Part shown: positions 34,093 through 42,722 of the stretch, in pieces | How the letters are laid out: each line of letters opens with the position of its first letter | How positions within the stretch are numbered: position 1 is the stretch's first letter | Origin: Rhodococcus koreensis | GTDB taxonomy: Bacteria; Actinomycetota; Actinomycetes; Mycobacteriales; Mycobacteriaceae | DNA length: 64,000 nucleotides | Assembly: GCF_900105905.1 (NCBI RefSeq) | Contig: NZ_FNSV01000005.1 | Coordinates: 7,130,001-7,194,000, forward strand | Direction: 5' to 3' | Program-made: the position numbers and the translations under genes | The notes under the pieces: model-generated | The model's database searches: none | What the model saw: only the letters and a program-made list of their open reading frames with translations | What the model was told of the DNA's origin: nothing

Positions 34093-34883
34093 ATGAGAGC
34101 ACAGGACCTGATCTTTCGCCGTCATGCACTGGCCGACGGAATGACCGACCCGGAACTGCGTCGCGCCAGGACGACGGGACAACTGGTTTCCGTGGCTGCG
34201 GGCGCCTACCTGGACAGCGGCCACTCGGCTGCACTGGACCCGGTTGGGATGCACCGCGCACGGGTCGCGGCGGCCGTGGTGGCGCACGGTGGTGGGATCG
34301 TGGTCAGCCATGCGTCCGCCGCCGTCCTCCACGGACTCGACGTCGGTGCGGTGACGTCGCTCGCCCGGACCGTGGCGGACGTTGCGCGTTCGGAATTTCT
34401 GGACGAGGCCGTCGTGATCGGCGACTCCGCCCTGCGCCGCGGCGTCGTGTCGATCGACGATGTCCGGGCGGTACTGGACCGTCACGGCCGGCGGAAAGGC
34501 ATCGGGGCGGCGCGACGCGCGGTGGCACTGTTCGATGGACGCAGCGAGAGTCCCGGCGAGTCGCTCAGCCGAATCAGGATGCGCGAATGCGGGATGCCGG
34601 CGCCCGATCTGCAGCACGAAGTCCGCACCTGCGGTGGCGCGTTCGTCGGCCGCGTCGACTTCTCTGGGAGCGCTGGGGAGTAGTCGGCGAGTTCGACGGC
34701 ATGGGCAAGTACCGATTCGGCTCCGGGCAGGCGGGCGACATCGTGGCGAGGGAGAAGTTGCGGGAGGACGCGATACGGGACACGGGCCTCGAGGTGATCA
34801 GGTGGGTGTGGGCGGACCTCGGACGGTTCGACGCCGTGAAGGCGCGATTCGAGCGAGCGTGTGCCCGCTCCCGGCGCCGATGA
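34093..34883 (+). pseudogene. Frameshifted AbiEi-like (type IV TA) / DUF559 protein
   Basis: The first frame (34093-34683) encodes an AbiEi-type winged-helix N-terminus (LADGMTDPELRRARTTGQLV), a region SHASAAVLHGLDV, and stops after RVDFSGSAGE. The natural continuation WERWGVVGEFDGMGKYRFG through IRWVWADLG is in the next frame, ending at 34883. One missing base near 34668 would restore a single protein of about 263 residues. AbiEi-fold proteins act as antitoxins or stand-alone regulators, and the C-terminal part resembles the DUF559 endonuclease-like region. Frameshift or sequencing error are both possible. Confidence 0.72.
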
Positions 34884-34899
34884 GCCGTCGCTTCCCACC

Positions 34900-34951
34900 G
34901 AATTGCCGGAAGCACACGCAATTGCGCGGGAATCCGACGAATCGGTGTGCA
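34900..34951 (+). repeat. Right direct repeat flanking the AbiEi-like gene
   Basis: It carries CGCAATTGCG at 34918-34927 and CGACGAATCGGTGTGC at its end, the counterpart of 33943-33994. The spacing between equivalent ends is 957 bases, which is just the gene and its promoter, so the unit may be a mobile or recombining cassette. Confidence 0.7.
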
Positions 34952-34975
34952 ACTCCGCGCGCACGGGCGAACCTG

Positions 34976-36145
34976 CTAGCCGAACCGCGCTTCCAGCGCG
35001 CGCCGGTCGACCTTGCCGGGACCGCGGAGGGGGAGGGCGTCGACGAGGTGGAGTTCGCGGGGGGCGGCGGTGGAGTCGAGGGCGCGTTCGACGAAGGTGC
35101 GGAGTTCGGCGAGTGTCGGTGCGGTGCCGGGTTCGGCGACGACGACGGCGGCGACGCGGCGTCCCAGTCGTTCGTCGGGGAGTCCGATCACCGCGCATTC
35201 CCGGACCGCGGGGTGCGCGACGAGGGCCGCCTCGACCACCTGCGGGACGACGGTGAGACCGCCGGTGGAGATGGCCTCGTCGAGTCTGCCGGAGATGGCG
35301 AGGACGCCGTCGGTGACGGTGCCGGCGTCGTCGGTGCGGAACCAGCCGGGCTCCGCGAACGCCGGATGGTCGGGAAGTCCGCGGTACCCGGAGGCCAGCA
35401 TGGGGCCGCCGAGGAGGACGCGGCCGTCGCCGTCGATTCGCACGCGGGCGCCGTCGAGGGGCACCCCGTCGTACACGCACCCACCGCACGTCTCGCTCAT
35501 TCCATACGTGCGGACGACGGTGATCCCGGCGTCGACGGCGCGTCGCAGGACCGGGGCGGGGGTGGCGGCGCCACCGAGGAGGACGGCGTCGAGCGCGGCC
35601 AGCGACGTCACGGCTTCGGGGTGGTCGAGCGCCTTGACCAGCTGGGTCGGGACGAGCGAGGTGTAGCGGCGGGGTCCGGACATCGACTCGACGGCGTTCG
35701 GCAGCGCGCCGGGGTCGAAGCCGTCGGACACGTCGATCACCACTGGGTCGGACCCTGCGAGGACACTGCGCAGCAACACCTGCATGCCCGCGATGTGGTG
35801 GGCGGGAAGGGTCAGCAGCCAGGCGCCCGGGCCGCCGAGCCGCGCGTGCGTCGCCTCACCGCTGGCACGGAGGGCAGCCGCGGACAGCATCGCACCCTTC
35901 GGCACGCCCGTCGTCCCGGACGTCGCGACCACGAGTGCGACACCGTCGTCGATCGGGTCCCCGGGCCGCAGTGCGTCCGTCAGCCGCCGGGTCTCCCTCT
36001 CGTCCGCGGCGGGCACGGGAAGCGCGGCGGGCGCGGTCCCGTCCAGGATCGCCGACAGTTGCGGCAGGATGCCGAGAGCCCCGGCACCAGGTGGGACGGG
36101 CAGGACCCGCAATTCGCTCACTGGGCTGGCCCGGCAAGCGGCCAT
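34976..36145 (-). CDS. menE: O-succinylbenzoate-CoA ligase
   Basis: An adenylate-forming enzyme that activates o-succinylbenzoate with ATP and CoA in menaquinone synthesis. Motifs are VVATSGTTGVPKGAML (ATP loop), RTYGMSETCGGCVYDG, and the C-terminal hinge ISGRLDEAISTGG with the catalytic Lys in GPGKVDRRAL. The protein is about 389 residues, short for the superfamily but normal for mycobacterial MenE. The start is uncertain: ATG 36145 lies 4 bases after the upstream stop, and GTG 36121 is an alternative within a 27-base duplication. Confidence 0.92.
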   Translation of the reverse strand: MAACRASPVSELRVLPVPPGAGALGILPQLSAILDGTAPAALPVPAADERETRRLTDALRPGDPIDDGVALVVATSGTTGVPKGAMLSAAALRASGEATHARLGGPGAWLLTLPAHHIAGMQVLLRSVLAGSDPVVIDVSDGFDPGALPNAVESMSGPRRYTSLVPTQLVKALDHPEAVTSLAALDAVLLGGAATPAPVLRRAVDAGITVVRTYGMSETCGGCVYDGVPLDGARVRIDGDGRVLLGGPMLASGYRGLPDHPAFAEPGWFRTDDAGTVTDGVLAISGRLDEAISTGGLTVVPQVVEAALVAHPAVRECAVIGLPDERLGRRVAAVVVAEPGTAPTLAELRTFVERALDSTAAPRELHLVDALPLRGPGKVDRRALEARFG

Positions 36146-36176
36146 CGCATCACTGGGCCGGCCCGGCAAGCGGCCA
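36118..36176. repeat. 32-base-period tandem duplication at the menE start
   Basis: A 27-base unit containing TCACTGGGC and CCCGGCAAGCGGCCA occurs at 36118-36144 and again at 36150-36176 with one mismatch. It spans the end of the DUF3349 gene and the beginning of menE. The copy overlapping the DUF3349 stop probably gave rise to the second one. Confidence 0.75.
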
Positions 36177-36449
36177 GCCGCCTGCAGCGAGGTTGCTGCG
36201 CACCCGGTCGACGTCCGATTCCAGCGGCAACTCGTCGGTGACCTTCGTGATGAGCACCTGGATGTCGGTCTTCTCGATGGGCAGGTCGCCCTCCTCGACG
36301 AGGGCGTCGGCGACGGCATCCACCTCGTCTTCCGACAGGCGGCGGGTGAGCAGCGCGAACAACGGAATGTAGTCCTGCTCGGGCACGCCGTTCGGGTAGC
36401 CGGCACGCAGCCAGCCGATGATGGAGGAGAGAAACGGTGGAAGGCTCAT
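36150..36449 (-). CDS. DUF3349 protein, copy 2
   Basis: A 99-residue soluble protein with SSIIGWLRAGYPNGVPEQDYIPLF, LTRRLSEDEVDAVADALV and a C-terminal VRSNLAAGGWPL. The fold family (DUF3349) is actinobacterial and of unknown function; mycobacterial members form small helical proteins. It lies 2 bases downstream of a paralogue and upstream of menE, the Rv0543c position. The C-terminus is inside the short duplication. Confidence 0.86.
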   Translation of the reverse strand: MSLPPFLSSIIGWLRAGYPNGVPEQDYIPLFALLTRRLSEDEVDAVADALVEEGDLPIEKTDIQVLITKVTDELPLESDVDRVRSNLAAGGWPLAGPAQ

Positions 36450-36451
36450 GG

Positions 36452-36805
36452 CTAGCCTGCGTCGCGGGTTTCTTCCGTGTCGCCGGTGTCGTCGCCGCTC
36501 TCGGCGTCGGTACCGACCGGCCAGCCCCCGGCCTCGAGGTTCTCCGTCACCCGGGCAACGTCCTCCTCGGACGGTTCCTCGTGGGTGATCTCGCTGATGA
36601 GGCGTCGGATGTTGTCGTAGTCGACGTGGCGTTGCGGTGTCTCGTGGGCGGTTTCGATCGACAGCGCGACGACCTGTTCGATCTCCTCGTCGGTGAGACG
36701 GCGACGCAGCACGGCCAGCAACGCGAAATGGTCCTTCGCCGGGACTCCCTCGGGGTACCCGGCGCGTAGCCAGTCGAGCACGGAGCTAAGTGAGTTCTTG
36801 GGCAC
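36452..36805 (-). CDS. DUF3349 protein, copy 1
   Basis: A 117-residue paralogue of the next gene: SSVLDWLRAGYPEGVPAKDHFALL, LRRRLTDEEIEQVVAL and VTENLEAGGWPV, followed by an acidic tail rich in Asp, Glu and Thr. The two probably arose by tandem duplication and may form a heteromer. The ATG at 36805 is clear. Function unknown; membership in the menE operon is the only hint. Confidence 0.86.
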   Translation of the reverse strand: MPKNSLSSVLDWLRAGYPEGVPAKDHFALLAVLRRRLTDEEIEQVVALSIETAHETPQRHVDYDNIRRLISEITHEEPSEEDVARVTENLEAGGWPVGTDAESGDDTGDTEETRDAG

Positions 36806-36851
36806 GCGTTCGGCCTCTTTCGTCGATGGAACGGGGACTCGTGGTCGCCGC

Positions 36852-37118
36852 TCAGAAGATGTGGATACCGAAGCTGCTGGCCAGGAAGTCCTTCATCAAC
36901 AGAAGTATCCCAGTGATGATCGCGATCAGCACCACGGCGAAGCAGGCACAGGCGCCGATCCGGCCTGCGACGGTCGGCTGCGAGGTGCCCTCGGCGGTGT
37001 CCGCGCCGCCGAGCGACCGCAGTCCGAGCGCGAAGATCGCGGGCAGACCGGCGCCGAACAGCAGACCGACGAGGACGACCTGCCAGAGCGATTGAACGGT
37101 GGTGGTAAGCAGTGTCAT
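36852..37118 (-). CDS. Small two-helix membrane protein (Rv0544c-like)
   Basis: An 88-residue protein with hydrophobic segments at about residues 11-33 and 53-75 separated by a polar loop (GGADTAEGTSQPTVAGR). It sits between pitA and the DUF3349 pair, as Rv0544c does. It could be an accessory of the phosphate transporter, but nothing in the sequence proves that. It starts 10 bases after the pitA stop, with GGGGCT upstream. Confidence 0.8.
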   Translation of the reverse strand: MTLLTTTVQSLWQVVLVGLLFGAGLPAIFALGLRSLGGADTAEGTSQPTVAGRIGACACFAVVLIAIITGILLLMKDFLASSFGIHIF

Positions 37119-37128
37119 GGGAGCCCCC

Positions 37129-38337
37129 TCAGCGGTTCGCGGCGGGACCGGCGGAGTCCGCGGTCTCGGCCACTTCCGGTTCGGTGGGTTCGGCGGGAGC
37201 GGCGGCGTCGCCGGACTCCCACTCGGCGTTCACGTTGCCGGACGTCACCGGTTGCAGGCGGGAGCGCAGGTACATGAACCCGGCGAGCAGGATCAGGGCG
37301 GCGAACACGACCAGAACGCCTGGCAGACCGCCGATCAGGTGGGCGATGACCCAGCACACCGCGCCGACGATCGCCGCCGACGGCAGCGTGACCAGCCACG
37401 CGACGGCCATGCGTCCGGCGATGCCCCAGCGGACCTCGGCGCCCTTGCGTCCGAGTCCGGTGCCGAGGATGGATCCGGTCGCGACGTGGGTGGTGGACAG
37501 CGGCAGTCCGAGGTGGCTGGAGGTGAGGATGATGGCGGCGGACGAGGACTCCGCGGCCATGCCCTGCGGAGCGGCGATCTCCACGAGTCCCTTGCCGAGG
37601 GTGCGGATGATGCGCCAGCCACCGAGGTACGTCCCGAGGGCGATGGCGATCGCGCAACTGAGCTTCACCCAGAACGGCATCTCGTCGTCGGCGGACAGGC
37701 TTCCGTGCGCGACCAGTGCGAGGAAGATCACGCCCATCGTCTTCTGGGCGTCGTTGGTTCCGTGGGCCAGCGACACGAGGGAAGCGGAACCGATCTGGCC
37801 GATGCGGAACCCGTGCTCCTTGGTGTCCTCCCGGACGCCCGAGGTGATCCGGTAGACCAGCTTGGTGCCCGCGGTGGCGACCAGCGCCGCGACCACGGGG
37901 GCGAGAACGGCGGGAACGACGACCTTGCTGAGCACCCCACCCCACTCGACACCGCTCATGCCGATGGACGCGATGGCCGCACCGATCAGACCGCCGAACA
38001 GTGCGTGCGAAGAGCTGGACGGCAGGCCGAGCAGCCACGTCGCCAGATTCCAGATGATGCCGCCGACCAGGCCCGCGAACACGATGAGCAGCAGATCCTC
38101 GCCGCCCACTTCTCCCAGGTTCACCACGCCCTTCGCGACTGTCGCCGCAACCTCCACGGACAGGAACGCGCCGACGAGATTCAACGATGCGGAGAGCGCG
38201 ACAGCGACCTTGGGTCGCAGAGCTCCCGTCGCGATCGAGGTGGCCATTGCATTGCCGGTGTCGTGAAATCCGTTCGTGAAATCGAAAGCGAGGGCGGTGA
38301 CGACTACCACCAGGAGAACTACGAGCTCTGCGGTCAC
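37129..38337 (-). CDS. pitA: Low-affinity inorganic phosphate transporter, PiT family
   Basis: A 402-residue membrane protein with both PiT signatures: FDFTNGFHDTGNAMATSI near the N-terminus and VSLAHGTNDAQKTMGVI in the second half. About ten hydrophobic helices are present. It imports metal-phosphate by proton symport at the cytoplasmic membrane. It leads an apparent operon with the small membrane protein, the DUF3349 pair and menE. A compound palindrome lies 31-52 bases upstream of the start. Confidence 0.95.
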   Translation of the reverse strand: MTAELVVLLVVVVTALAFDFTNGFHDTGNAMATSIATGALRPKVAVALSASLNLVGAFLSVEVAATVAKGVVNLGEVGGEDLLLIVFAGLVGGIIWNLATWLLGLPSSSSHALFGGLIGAAIASIGMSGVEWGGVLSKVVVPAVLAPVVAALVATAGTKLVYRITSGVREDTKEHGFRIGQIGSASLVSLAHGTNDAQKTMGVIFLALVAHGSLSADDEMPFWVKLSCAIAIALGTYLGGWRIIRTLGKGLVEIAAPQGMAAESSSAAIILTSSHLGLPLSTTHVATGSILGTGLGRKGAEVRWGIAGRMAVAWLVTLPSAAIVGAVCWVIAHLIGGLPGVLVVFAALILLAGFMYLRSRLQPVTSGNVNAEWESGDAAAPAEPTEPEVAETADSAGPAANR

Positions 38338-38367
38338 ACCCAGATTGTGCGGATTTCAACTGAAAAA

Positions 38368-38389
38368 GTACAGCTGACGTCAGGTGTAC
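38368..38389. promoter_or_regulatory. Compound palindrome upstream of pitA
   Basis: CTGACGTCAG (38374-38383) is nested exactly at the centre of GTACA...TGTAC (38368-38372 and 38385-38389), so 20 of 22 positions are symmetrical. It starts 31 bases upstream of the pitA start, in the promoter zone, and is 28 bases from the preceding gene's end. Confidence 0.55.
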
Positions 38390-38416
38390 AGAATCACTCC
38401 TGCGTATGGCCTTTCG

Positions 38417-38812
38417 TCAGTTCTGACTCTTCGGGCGGGTGTCGCGGCGGATGGGGTGATCCTCCGGAACCTGCACCAGCACGATCGGGATGCCGTCGGG
38501 GTCCGCGATCCACATCTCGAACAGCCCCCACGGTTCCTGCCGGGCCTCCCGGTCGATCTTCACCCCCGCGAGGACCAGCTCGGTCTGGACCGCGGTGAGG
38601 TCACGAACCTGCAGCCAGAGGGCGCCGTCGAAGGACGTCGACTCACCCGTTCCGCCGTGCGCGGCAACCTCGATCAGGCCCTGACCGGCGAAGAACACGG
38701 TGCCCCCCGGGTATTCGCGGGCGGTGGCCAGCCCGAGGATGTCGCGGTAGAAGCTCAGCGTCGTCGCGTAGTCGCGCGGCCGCAGAATCGTCCTGCTGCT
38801 GAGGATTTCCAC
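38417..38812 (-). CDS. VOC/glyoxalase-like family protein
   Basis: A 131-residue vicinal-oxygen-chelate domain protein: TLSFYRDILGLATAREYPGG, then EVAAHGG and WGLFEMWIADPDGIPIVLVQ. Metal ligands could be His in the N-terminal half and the Glu in LFEMW. Members include glyoxalases and antibiotic-binding proteins; the substrate is unknown. It is the Rv0546c counterpart, 79 bases upstream of pitA and 3 bases downstream of the following hypothetical gene on the same strand. Confidence 0.85.
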   Translation of the reverse strand: MEILSSRTILRPRDYATTLSFYRDILGLATAREYPGGTVFFAGQGLIEVAAHGGTGESTSFDGALWLQVRDLTAVQTELVLAGVKIDREARQEPWGLFEMWIADPDGIPIVLVQVPEDHPIRRDTRPKSQN

Positions 38813-38815
38813 CCG

Positions 38816-39265
38816 TCACCCTCCTTCGCCGGGGCGGGCTTCGTGTCCCGTCCGGCCGTGTGTGCGTCGATCTTCCTTCATCTCTGCCTCGAACAGGTGC
38901 CGCCGTCCGTCCGCGAGTTCGTGACGTGCGCCACGTTCGTGCTCGCGCAGCGGCGACCAGTACTGGTCGTCGAACTCCTCGACGATCTGGAATGTCCACC
39001 GGCCCTCGACGACGTTTCGGCCGACGAGCTCGGACTGCACCCGGTCCGCGACGTCGGTGTGACCCGCGTCCCGCAGTGCGTCGACGGCCTCACCGAGCTG
39101 GAGATCGGCGTGGCCGATCAGCTGATGGAACGAGTAGAGGTGGCCGCGGGCGCGTTCGACTGTTTCGAGGGCCTCGGACAGCTTCCCGAGCGCGGCGACG
39201 GTGTCGTCACTCACTCCGGGCGGACGGCGATGTTCCGGCGCGGGGAGCTCGCGGTCGATGCTCAT
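38816..39265 (-). CDS. Conserved actinobacterial protein, unknown function
   Basis: A 149-residue hydrophilic, largely helical protein containing LETVERARGHLYSFHQLIGH, a segment LQLGEAVDALRDAGH, and WTFQIVEEFDDQYWSPLREHE. The His, Glu and Trp-rich pattern suggests a metal- or cofactor-binding helical bundle, but no family is confidently recalled. The start at 39265 (MSIDRELPAPEH) is chosen over one nine codons earlier. It is co-directional with the VOC gene, with 3 bases between them. Confidence 0.75.
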   Translation of the reverse strand: MSIDRELPAPEHRRPPGVSDDTVAALGKLSEALETVERARGHLYSFHQLIGHADLQLGEAVDALRDAGHTDVADRVQSELVGRNVVEGRWTFQIVEEFDDQYWSPLREHERGARHELADGRRHLFEAEMKEDRRTHGRTGHEARPGEGG

Positions 39266-39418
39266 GTGGGTCAGTGTGCCCGAATCGGGCACGCCGCGCC
39301 CCCTCTCCTGCCGACGCGGCGAATCCGGGCGCGTAATTCACCCTCCGAGGGTCTACTCCCACGCGCTCGCCCGGTGCTGGACTGGATTGACGGCTGTGGA
39401 CGACGAGGGGATTGGGCC

Positions 39419-41743
39419 ATGAGTTCGAGCGTGACAGGGAAGCCGATACCGGGTGGCGAGTCGTTACCGTTCCCGCCGACGCCGTCGGGAAGCATCGCGG
39501 GCCGGACCATGCAGGAGTCGGTGTACAGCCCGAGTCCCAAGGAGCGGCGCCTCCACGACGACGCCCCGAACATTCTGATCGTCCTCATCGACGACGCCGG
39601 GCCGGGCCTGCCGAGCGGGCTCGGAGGTGAGGTGAACACCCCGACACTCGACGCGATGCTGCAGGACGGTGTCGGCTACAACCGATTCCATACGACCGCA
39701 ATGTGTTCACCGACCCGTGCGTCGCTGCTGACCGGGCGCAACCATCACCGCGTCGGGAACGGGCAGATCGCGGAGCTGGCCAACGACTGGGACGGCTACT
39801 CCGGCCACATCCCGCGGTCGAGCGCGACGGGGGCCGAGGTGCTGCGCCAGTACGGCTACAGCACCGCCGCATTCGGGAAATGGCACAACACTCCCGCCGA
39901 GGAGACCACCGCAGCAGGTCCGTTCGACAACTGGCCGACCGGTCTCGGGTTCGAGTACTTCTACGGCTTCCTCGCCGGCGAGGCGTCGCAGTACGAACCG
40001 AACCTGGTGCGGAACACGACGGTGGTGCTGCCCCCGAAGACCCCGGAGCAGGGCTATCACCTCAGCGAGGATCTCGCGGACGACGCGATCGGCTGGCTGC
40101 GCAGGCACAAGGCGTTCGAGGCGGACAAGCCGTTCTTCATGTACTGGGCCAGCGGCTGCCTGCACGGACCGCACCACATCATGAAGCCGTGGGCCGACAA
40201 GTACGCCGGGAAGTTCGACGACGGCTGGGACGCGTACCGGGAGCGGGTCTTCGCGAGGGCGAAGGAGAAGGGCTGGATTCCCCCCGAGGCGGAGCTGACC
40301 GACCGCGACCCGACCATGGCGGCGTGGGACGACATTCCCGAGGACGAGAAACCGTTCCAGCGCCGGCTGATGGAGGTGGCCGCCGGATACGCCGAGCACT
40401 GTGACGTCCAGGTGGGCAGGCTGTTCGACGAACTGGACCGCCTGGGGTACCGGGACGACACCCTGGTCCTGTACATCTGGGGCGACAACGGTTCGTCCGG
40501 TGAGGGCCAGAACGGCACGATCAGTGAACTGTTGGCGCAGAACGGCATCCCGACCACACCGGCGCAGCACATCGCAGCGCTCGAGGAGCTCGGTGGCCTC
40601 GACGTCCTGGGGTCGCCGAAGACCGACAACATGTATCACGCGGGCTGGGCGTGGGCGGGCAGCGCACCGTACAAGGGGATGAAACTGCTGGCCTCCCATC
40701 TCGGTGGCACCCGCAACCCGATGGTCGCCCGGTGGCCGGCGAAGGTGGCACCGGACCCGGCACCCCGCACGCATTTCCTGCACTGCAACGACGTGATGCC
40801 GACGCTGTTCGACATCGTCGGGATCACTCCGCCGCGGACGGTGAACGGTGTTCCGCAGGACCCGATCGACGGCGCCGGCTTCGCGCAGACTCTCGTCGAC
40901 CGCGATGCCTCCGGAGGGAAGCTCACCCAGTACTTCGAGATCATGGGCAGCCGGGCGATCTACCACGACGGCTGGATGGCGTCCGCGTTCGGGCCGCGCG
41001 CACCCTGGGCGGCGGGTATGCCGGGCGGCATCCGCGACTGGAGTCCGGACGACGACGTGTGGGAGCTCTACAACCTGGACGAGGACTGGACCCAGAACCG
41101 GGATCTCGCCGAGCAGCATCCGGAGAAGTTGGCGCAACTGCGGGAACTGTTCGTGATCGAGGCGGCGAAGAACAATGCGCTCCCCGTCGGTGGCGGGCTG
41201 TGGGTGGTCGCACTGCATCCCGAGCAGCGGATCACGACGCCGTACACGAGCTGGGAGTTCTCCGGCGACACGATCCGCATGCCCGAGTTCTGCGCTCCCG
41301 GTCTGGGCAACAAGAACAACCGGGTCACCCTCGACCTCACCGCGCCGGAGAGCCCGAGCGGAGTGCTGTACGCACTGGGGAGCAACGCGGGCGGGCTGAC
41401 GTGCTTCGTCGACGACGGCTACCTCTGTTACGAATACAACCTGTTCATCCTGATGCGGACGAAGATTCGTTCGACCGTGCCGCTCCCGCCGGGCACGCGA
41501 AAGGTGGAGGTCACGGAATTCGTGGAGGCGAGGCCCGGTGGCCCGCTGAACGTGAAGCTCTGCGTCGACGGCAGTGTCGTCGGGGAGGGGCAGGTGCCGG
41601 TGAGTGTGCCGTTGCTGTTCACAGCCAACGACTGCCTCGACGTCGGCACCTGCCTCGGTTCCCCGGTGTCGCTGGACTACTACGACCGGGCGCCGTTCCC
41701 GTTCAACGGCACGATCGACCGCATGTCGGTCGAGTACATATAG
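39419..41743 (+). CDS. Type I arylsulfatase
   Basis: A 774-residue sulfatase. The N-terminal metal-binding segment is NILIVLIDDAGPG, and the catalytic motif MCSPTRASLLTGRNHH places the formylglycine precursor Cys96 in C-x-P-x-R. Later metal and substrate residues appear in YIWGDNGSSGEGQNG. The C-terminal region is a beta-rich domain. No signal peptide is visible, so it may be cytoplasmic. A formylglycine-generating enzyme must be supplied from elsewhere. ATG 39419 follows GAGGGG. It hydrolyses sulfate esters for sulfur supply; the exact substrate is unknown. Confidence 0.92.
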   Translation: MSSSVTGKPIPGGESLPFPPTPSGSIAGRTMQESVYSPSPKERRLHDDAPNILIVLIDDAGPGLPSGLGGEVNTPTLDAMLQDGVGYNRFHTTAMCSPTRASLLTGRNHHRVGNGQIAELANDWDGYSGHIPRSSATGAEVLRQYGYSTAAFGKWHNTPAEETTAAGPFDNWPTGLGFEYFYGFLAGEASQYEPNLVRNTTVVLPPKTPEQGYHLSEDLADDAIGWLRRHKAFEADKPFFMYWASGCLHGPHHIMKPWADKYAGKFDDGWDAYRERVFARAKEKGWIPPEAELTDRDPTMAAWDDIPEDEKPFQRRLMEVAAGYAEHCDVQVGRLFDELDRLGYRDDTLVLYIWGDNGSSGEGQNGTISELLAQNGIPTTPAQHIAALEELGGLDVLGSPKTDNMYHAGWAWAGSAPYKGMKLLASHLGGTRNPMVARWPAKVAPDPAPRTHFLHCNDVMPTLFDIVGITPPRTVNGVPQDPIDGAGFAQTLVDRDASGGKLTQYFEIMGSRAIYHDGWMASAFGPRAPWAAGMPGGIRDWSPDDDVWELYNLDEDWTQNRDLAEQHPEKLAQLRELFVIEAAKNNALPVGGGLWVVALHPEQRITTPYTSWEFSGDTIRMPEFCAPGLGNKNNRVTLDLTAPESPSGVLYALGSNAGGLTCFVDDGYLCYEYNLFILMRTKIRSTVPLPPGTRKVEVTEFVEARPGGPLNVKLCVDGSVVGEGQVPVSVPLLFTANDCLDVGTCLGSPVSLDYYDRAPFPFNGTIDRMSVEYI

Positions 41744-41755
41744 CTACAGGTCGCG

Positions 41756-42649
41756 TCAGAAGTACCAGGGGTACGGCTTCCAGTCGGGTTCGCGCTTTTC
41801 GAGGAAGGAGTCGCGGCCCTCGACCGCCTCGTCGGTCATGTACGCCATTCGGGTTGCCTCGCCCGCGAACAATTGCTGCCCGACGAGGCCGTCGTCCTGC
41901 AGGTTGAACGCGTATTTGAGCATGCGCTGCGCCTGCGGGGACTTGCCGTTGATCTTGGTGGCCCAGTCGATCGCGACGTCCTCGAGTTCGGCGTGGTCGA
42001 CGACCTTGTTGACGGCGCCCATCTGATGCATTTCCTCCGCGGTGTACGTCTCGCCGAGGAAGAAGATTTCGCGGGCGAACTTCTGGCCGACCATCTTGGC
42101 GAGGTAGGCGCTGCCGTAGCCGCCGTCGAAGCTGCCGACGTCGGCGTCGGTCTGCTTGAACCGGGCGTGTTCGCGGCTGGCGAGCGTCAGGTCGCACACG
42201 ACGTGCAGGCTGTGACCGCCGCCCGCGGCCCAGCCGTTGACGAGGCAGATGACGACTTTCGGCATGAACCGGATCAGCCGCTGGACCTCGAGGATGTGGA
42301 GTCGTCCGGCGCGGGCCTTGTCGACGGTGTCCGCGGTTTCGCCTTCCGCATACTGGTATCCGCTGCGCCCGCGGATGCGCTGGTCGCCGCCGGAGCAGAA
42401 CGCCCAGCCTTCGTCCTTGGGGCTCGGACCGTTGCCGGTGAGCAGCACGGCACCCACGTCGGACGTCATCCGGGCGTGGTCGAGCGCCCGGTACAACTCG
42501 TCGACGGTGTGCGGGCGGAAGGCGTTGCGTACTTCGGGACGGTCGAACGCCACCCGGACGATTCCCTGGGTGACATGCCGGTGGTACGTGATGTCGGTCA
42601 GGTTCTCGAAACCGGGAACCGGTCGCCAGTGCTGCGGGTTGAAAGTCAC
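41756..42649 (-). CDS. menB: 1,4-dihydroxy-2-naphthoyl-CoA synthase
   Basis: Crotonase-fold ring-closing enzyme (Dieckmann cyclisation of o-succinylbenzoyl-CoA). Motifs are AFCSGGDQRIRGRSGY, the oxyanion-hole NGWAAGGGHSLHVVCDLTLAS, and TDADVGSFDGGYGSAYLAK with the catalytic Asp. The 297 residues are normal. The protein starts at GTG 42649 and converges on the sulfatase with a 12-base gap. It acts after MenE and before the thioesterase and MenA. Confidence 0.96.
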   Translation of the reverse strand: MTFNPQHWRPVPGFENLTDITYHRHVTQGIVRVAFDRPEVRNAFRPHTVDELYRALDHARMTSDVGAVLLTGNGPSPKDEGWAFCSGGDQRIRGRSGYQYAEGETADTVDKARAGRLHILEVQRLIRFMPKVVICLVNGWAAGGGHSLHVVCDLTLASREHARFKQTDADVGSFDGGYGSAYLAKMVGQKFAREIFFLGETYTAEEMHQMGAVNKVVDHAELEDVAIDWATKINGKSPQAQRMLKYAFNLQDDGLVGQQLFAGEATRMAYMTDEAVEGRDSFLEKREPDWKPYPWYF

Positions 42650-42722
42650 GGCTCCGAGGTTATCGGGTGCCGTTGGCGGGTGTCCGCGCGCGCAGGAGTT
42701 TGCCCGGGTTTACCGTGCAGGT

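Noticed and set aside
33943..34951. CRISPR or insertion sequence at the repeated segments
   Set aside because: Only two copies, no regular spacers, no transposase and no terminal inverted repeats.
38384..39418. N-terminal extension of the sulfatase frame over the VOC and hypothetical genes
   Set aside because: Sulfatase homology begins after ATG 39419, and the upstream part overlaps two supported minus-strand genes.
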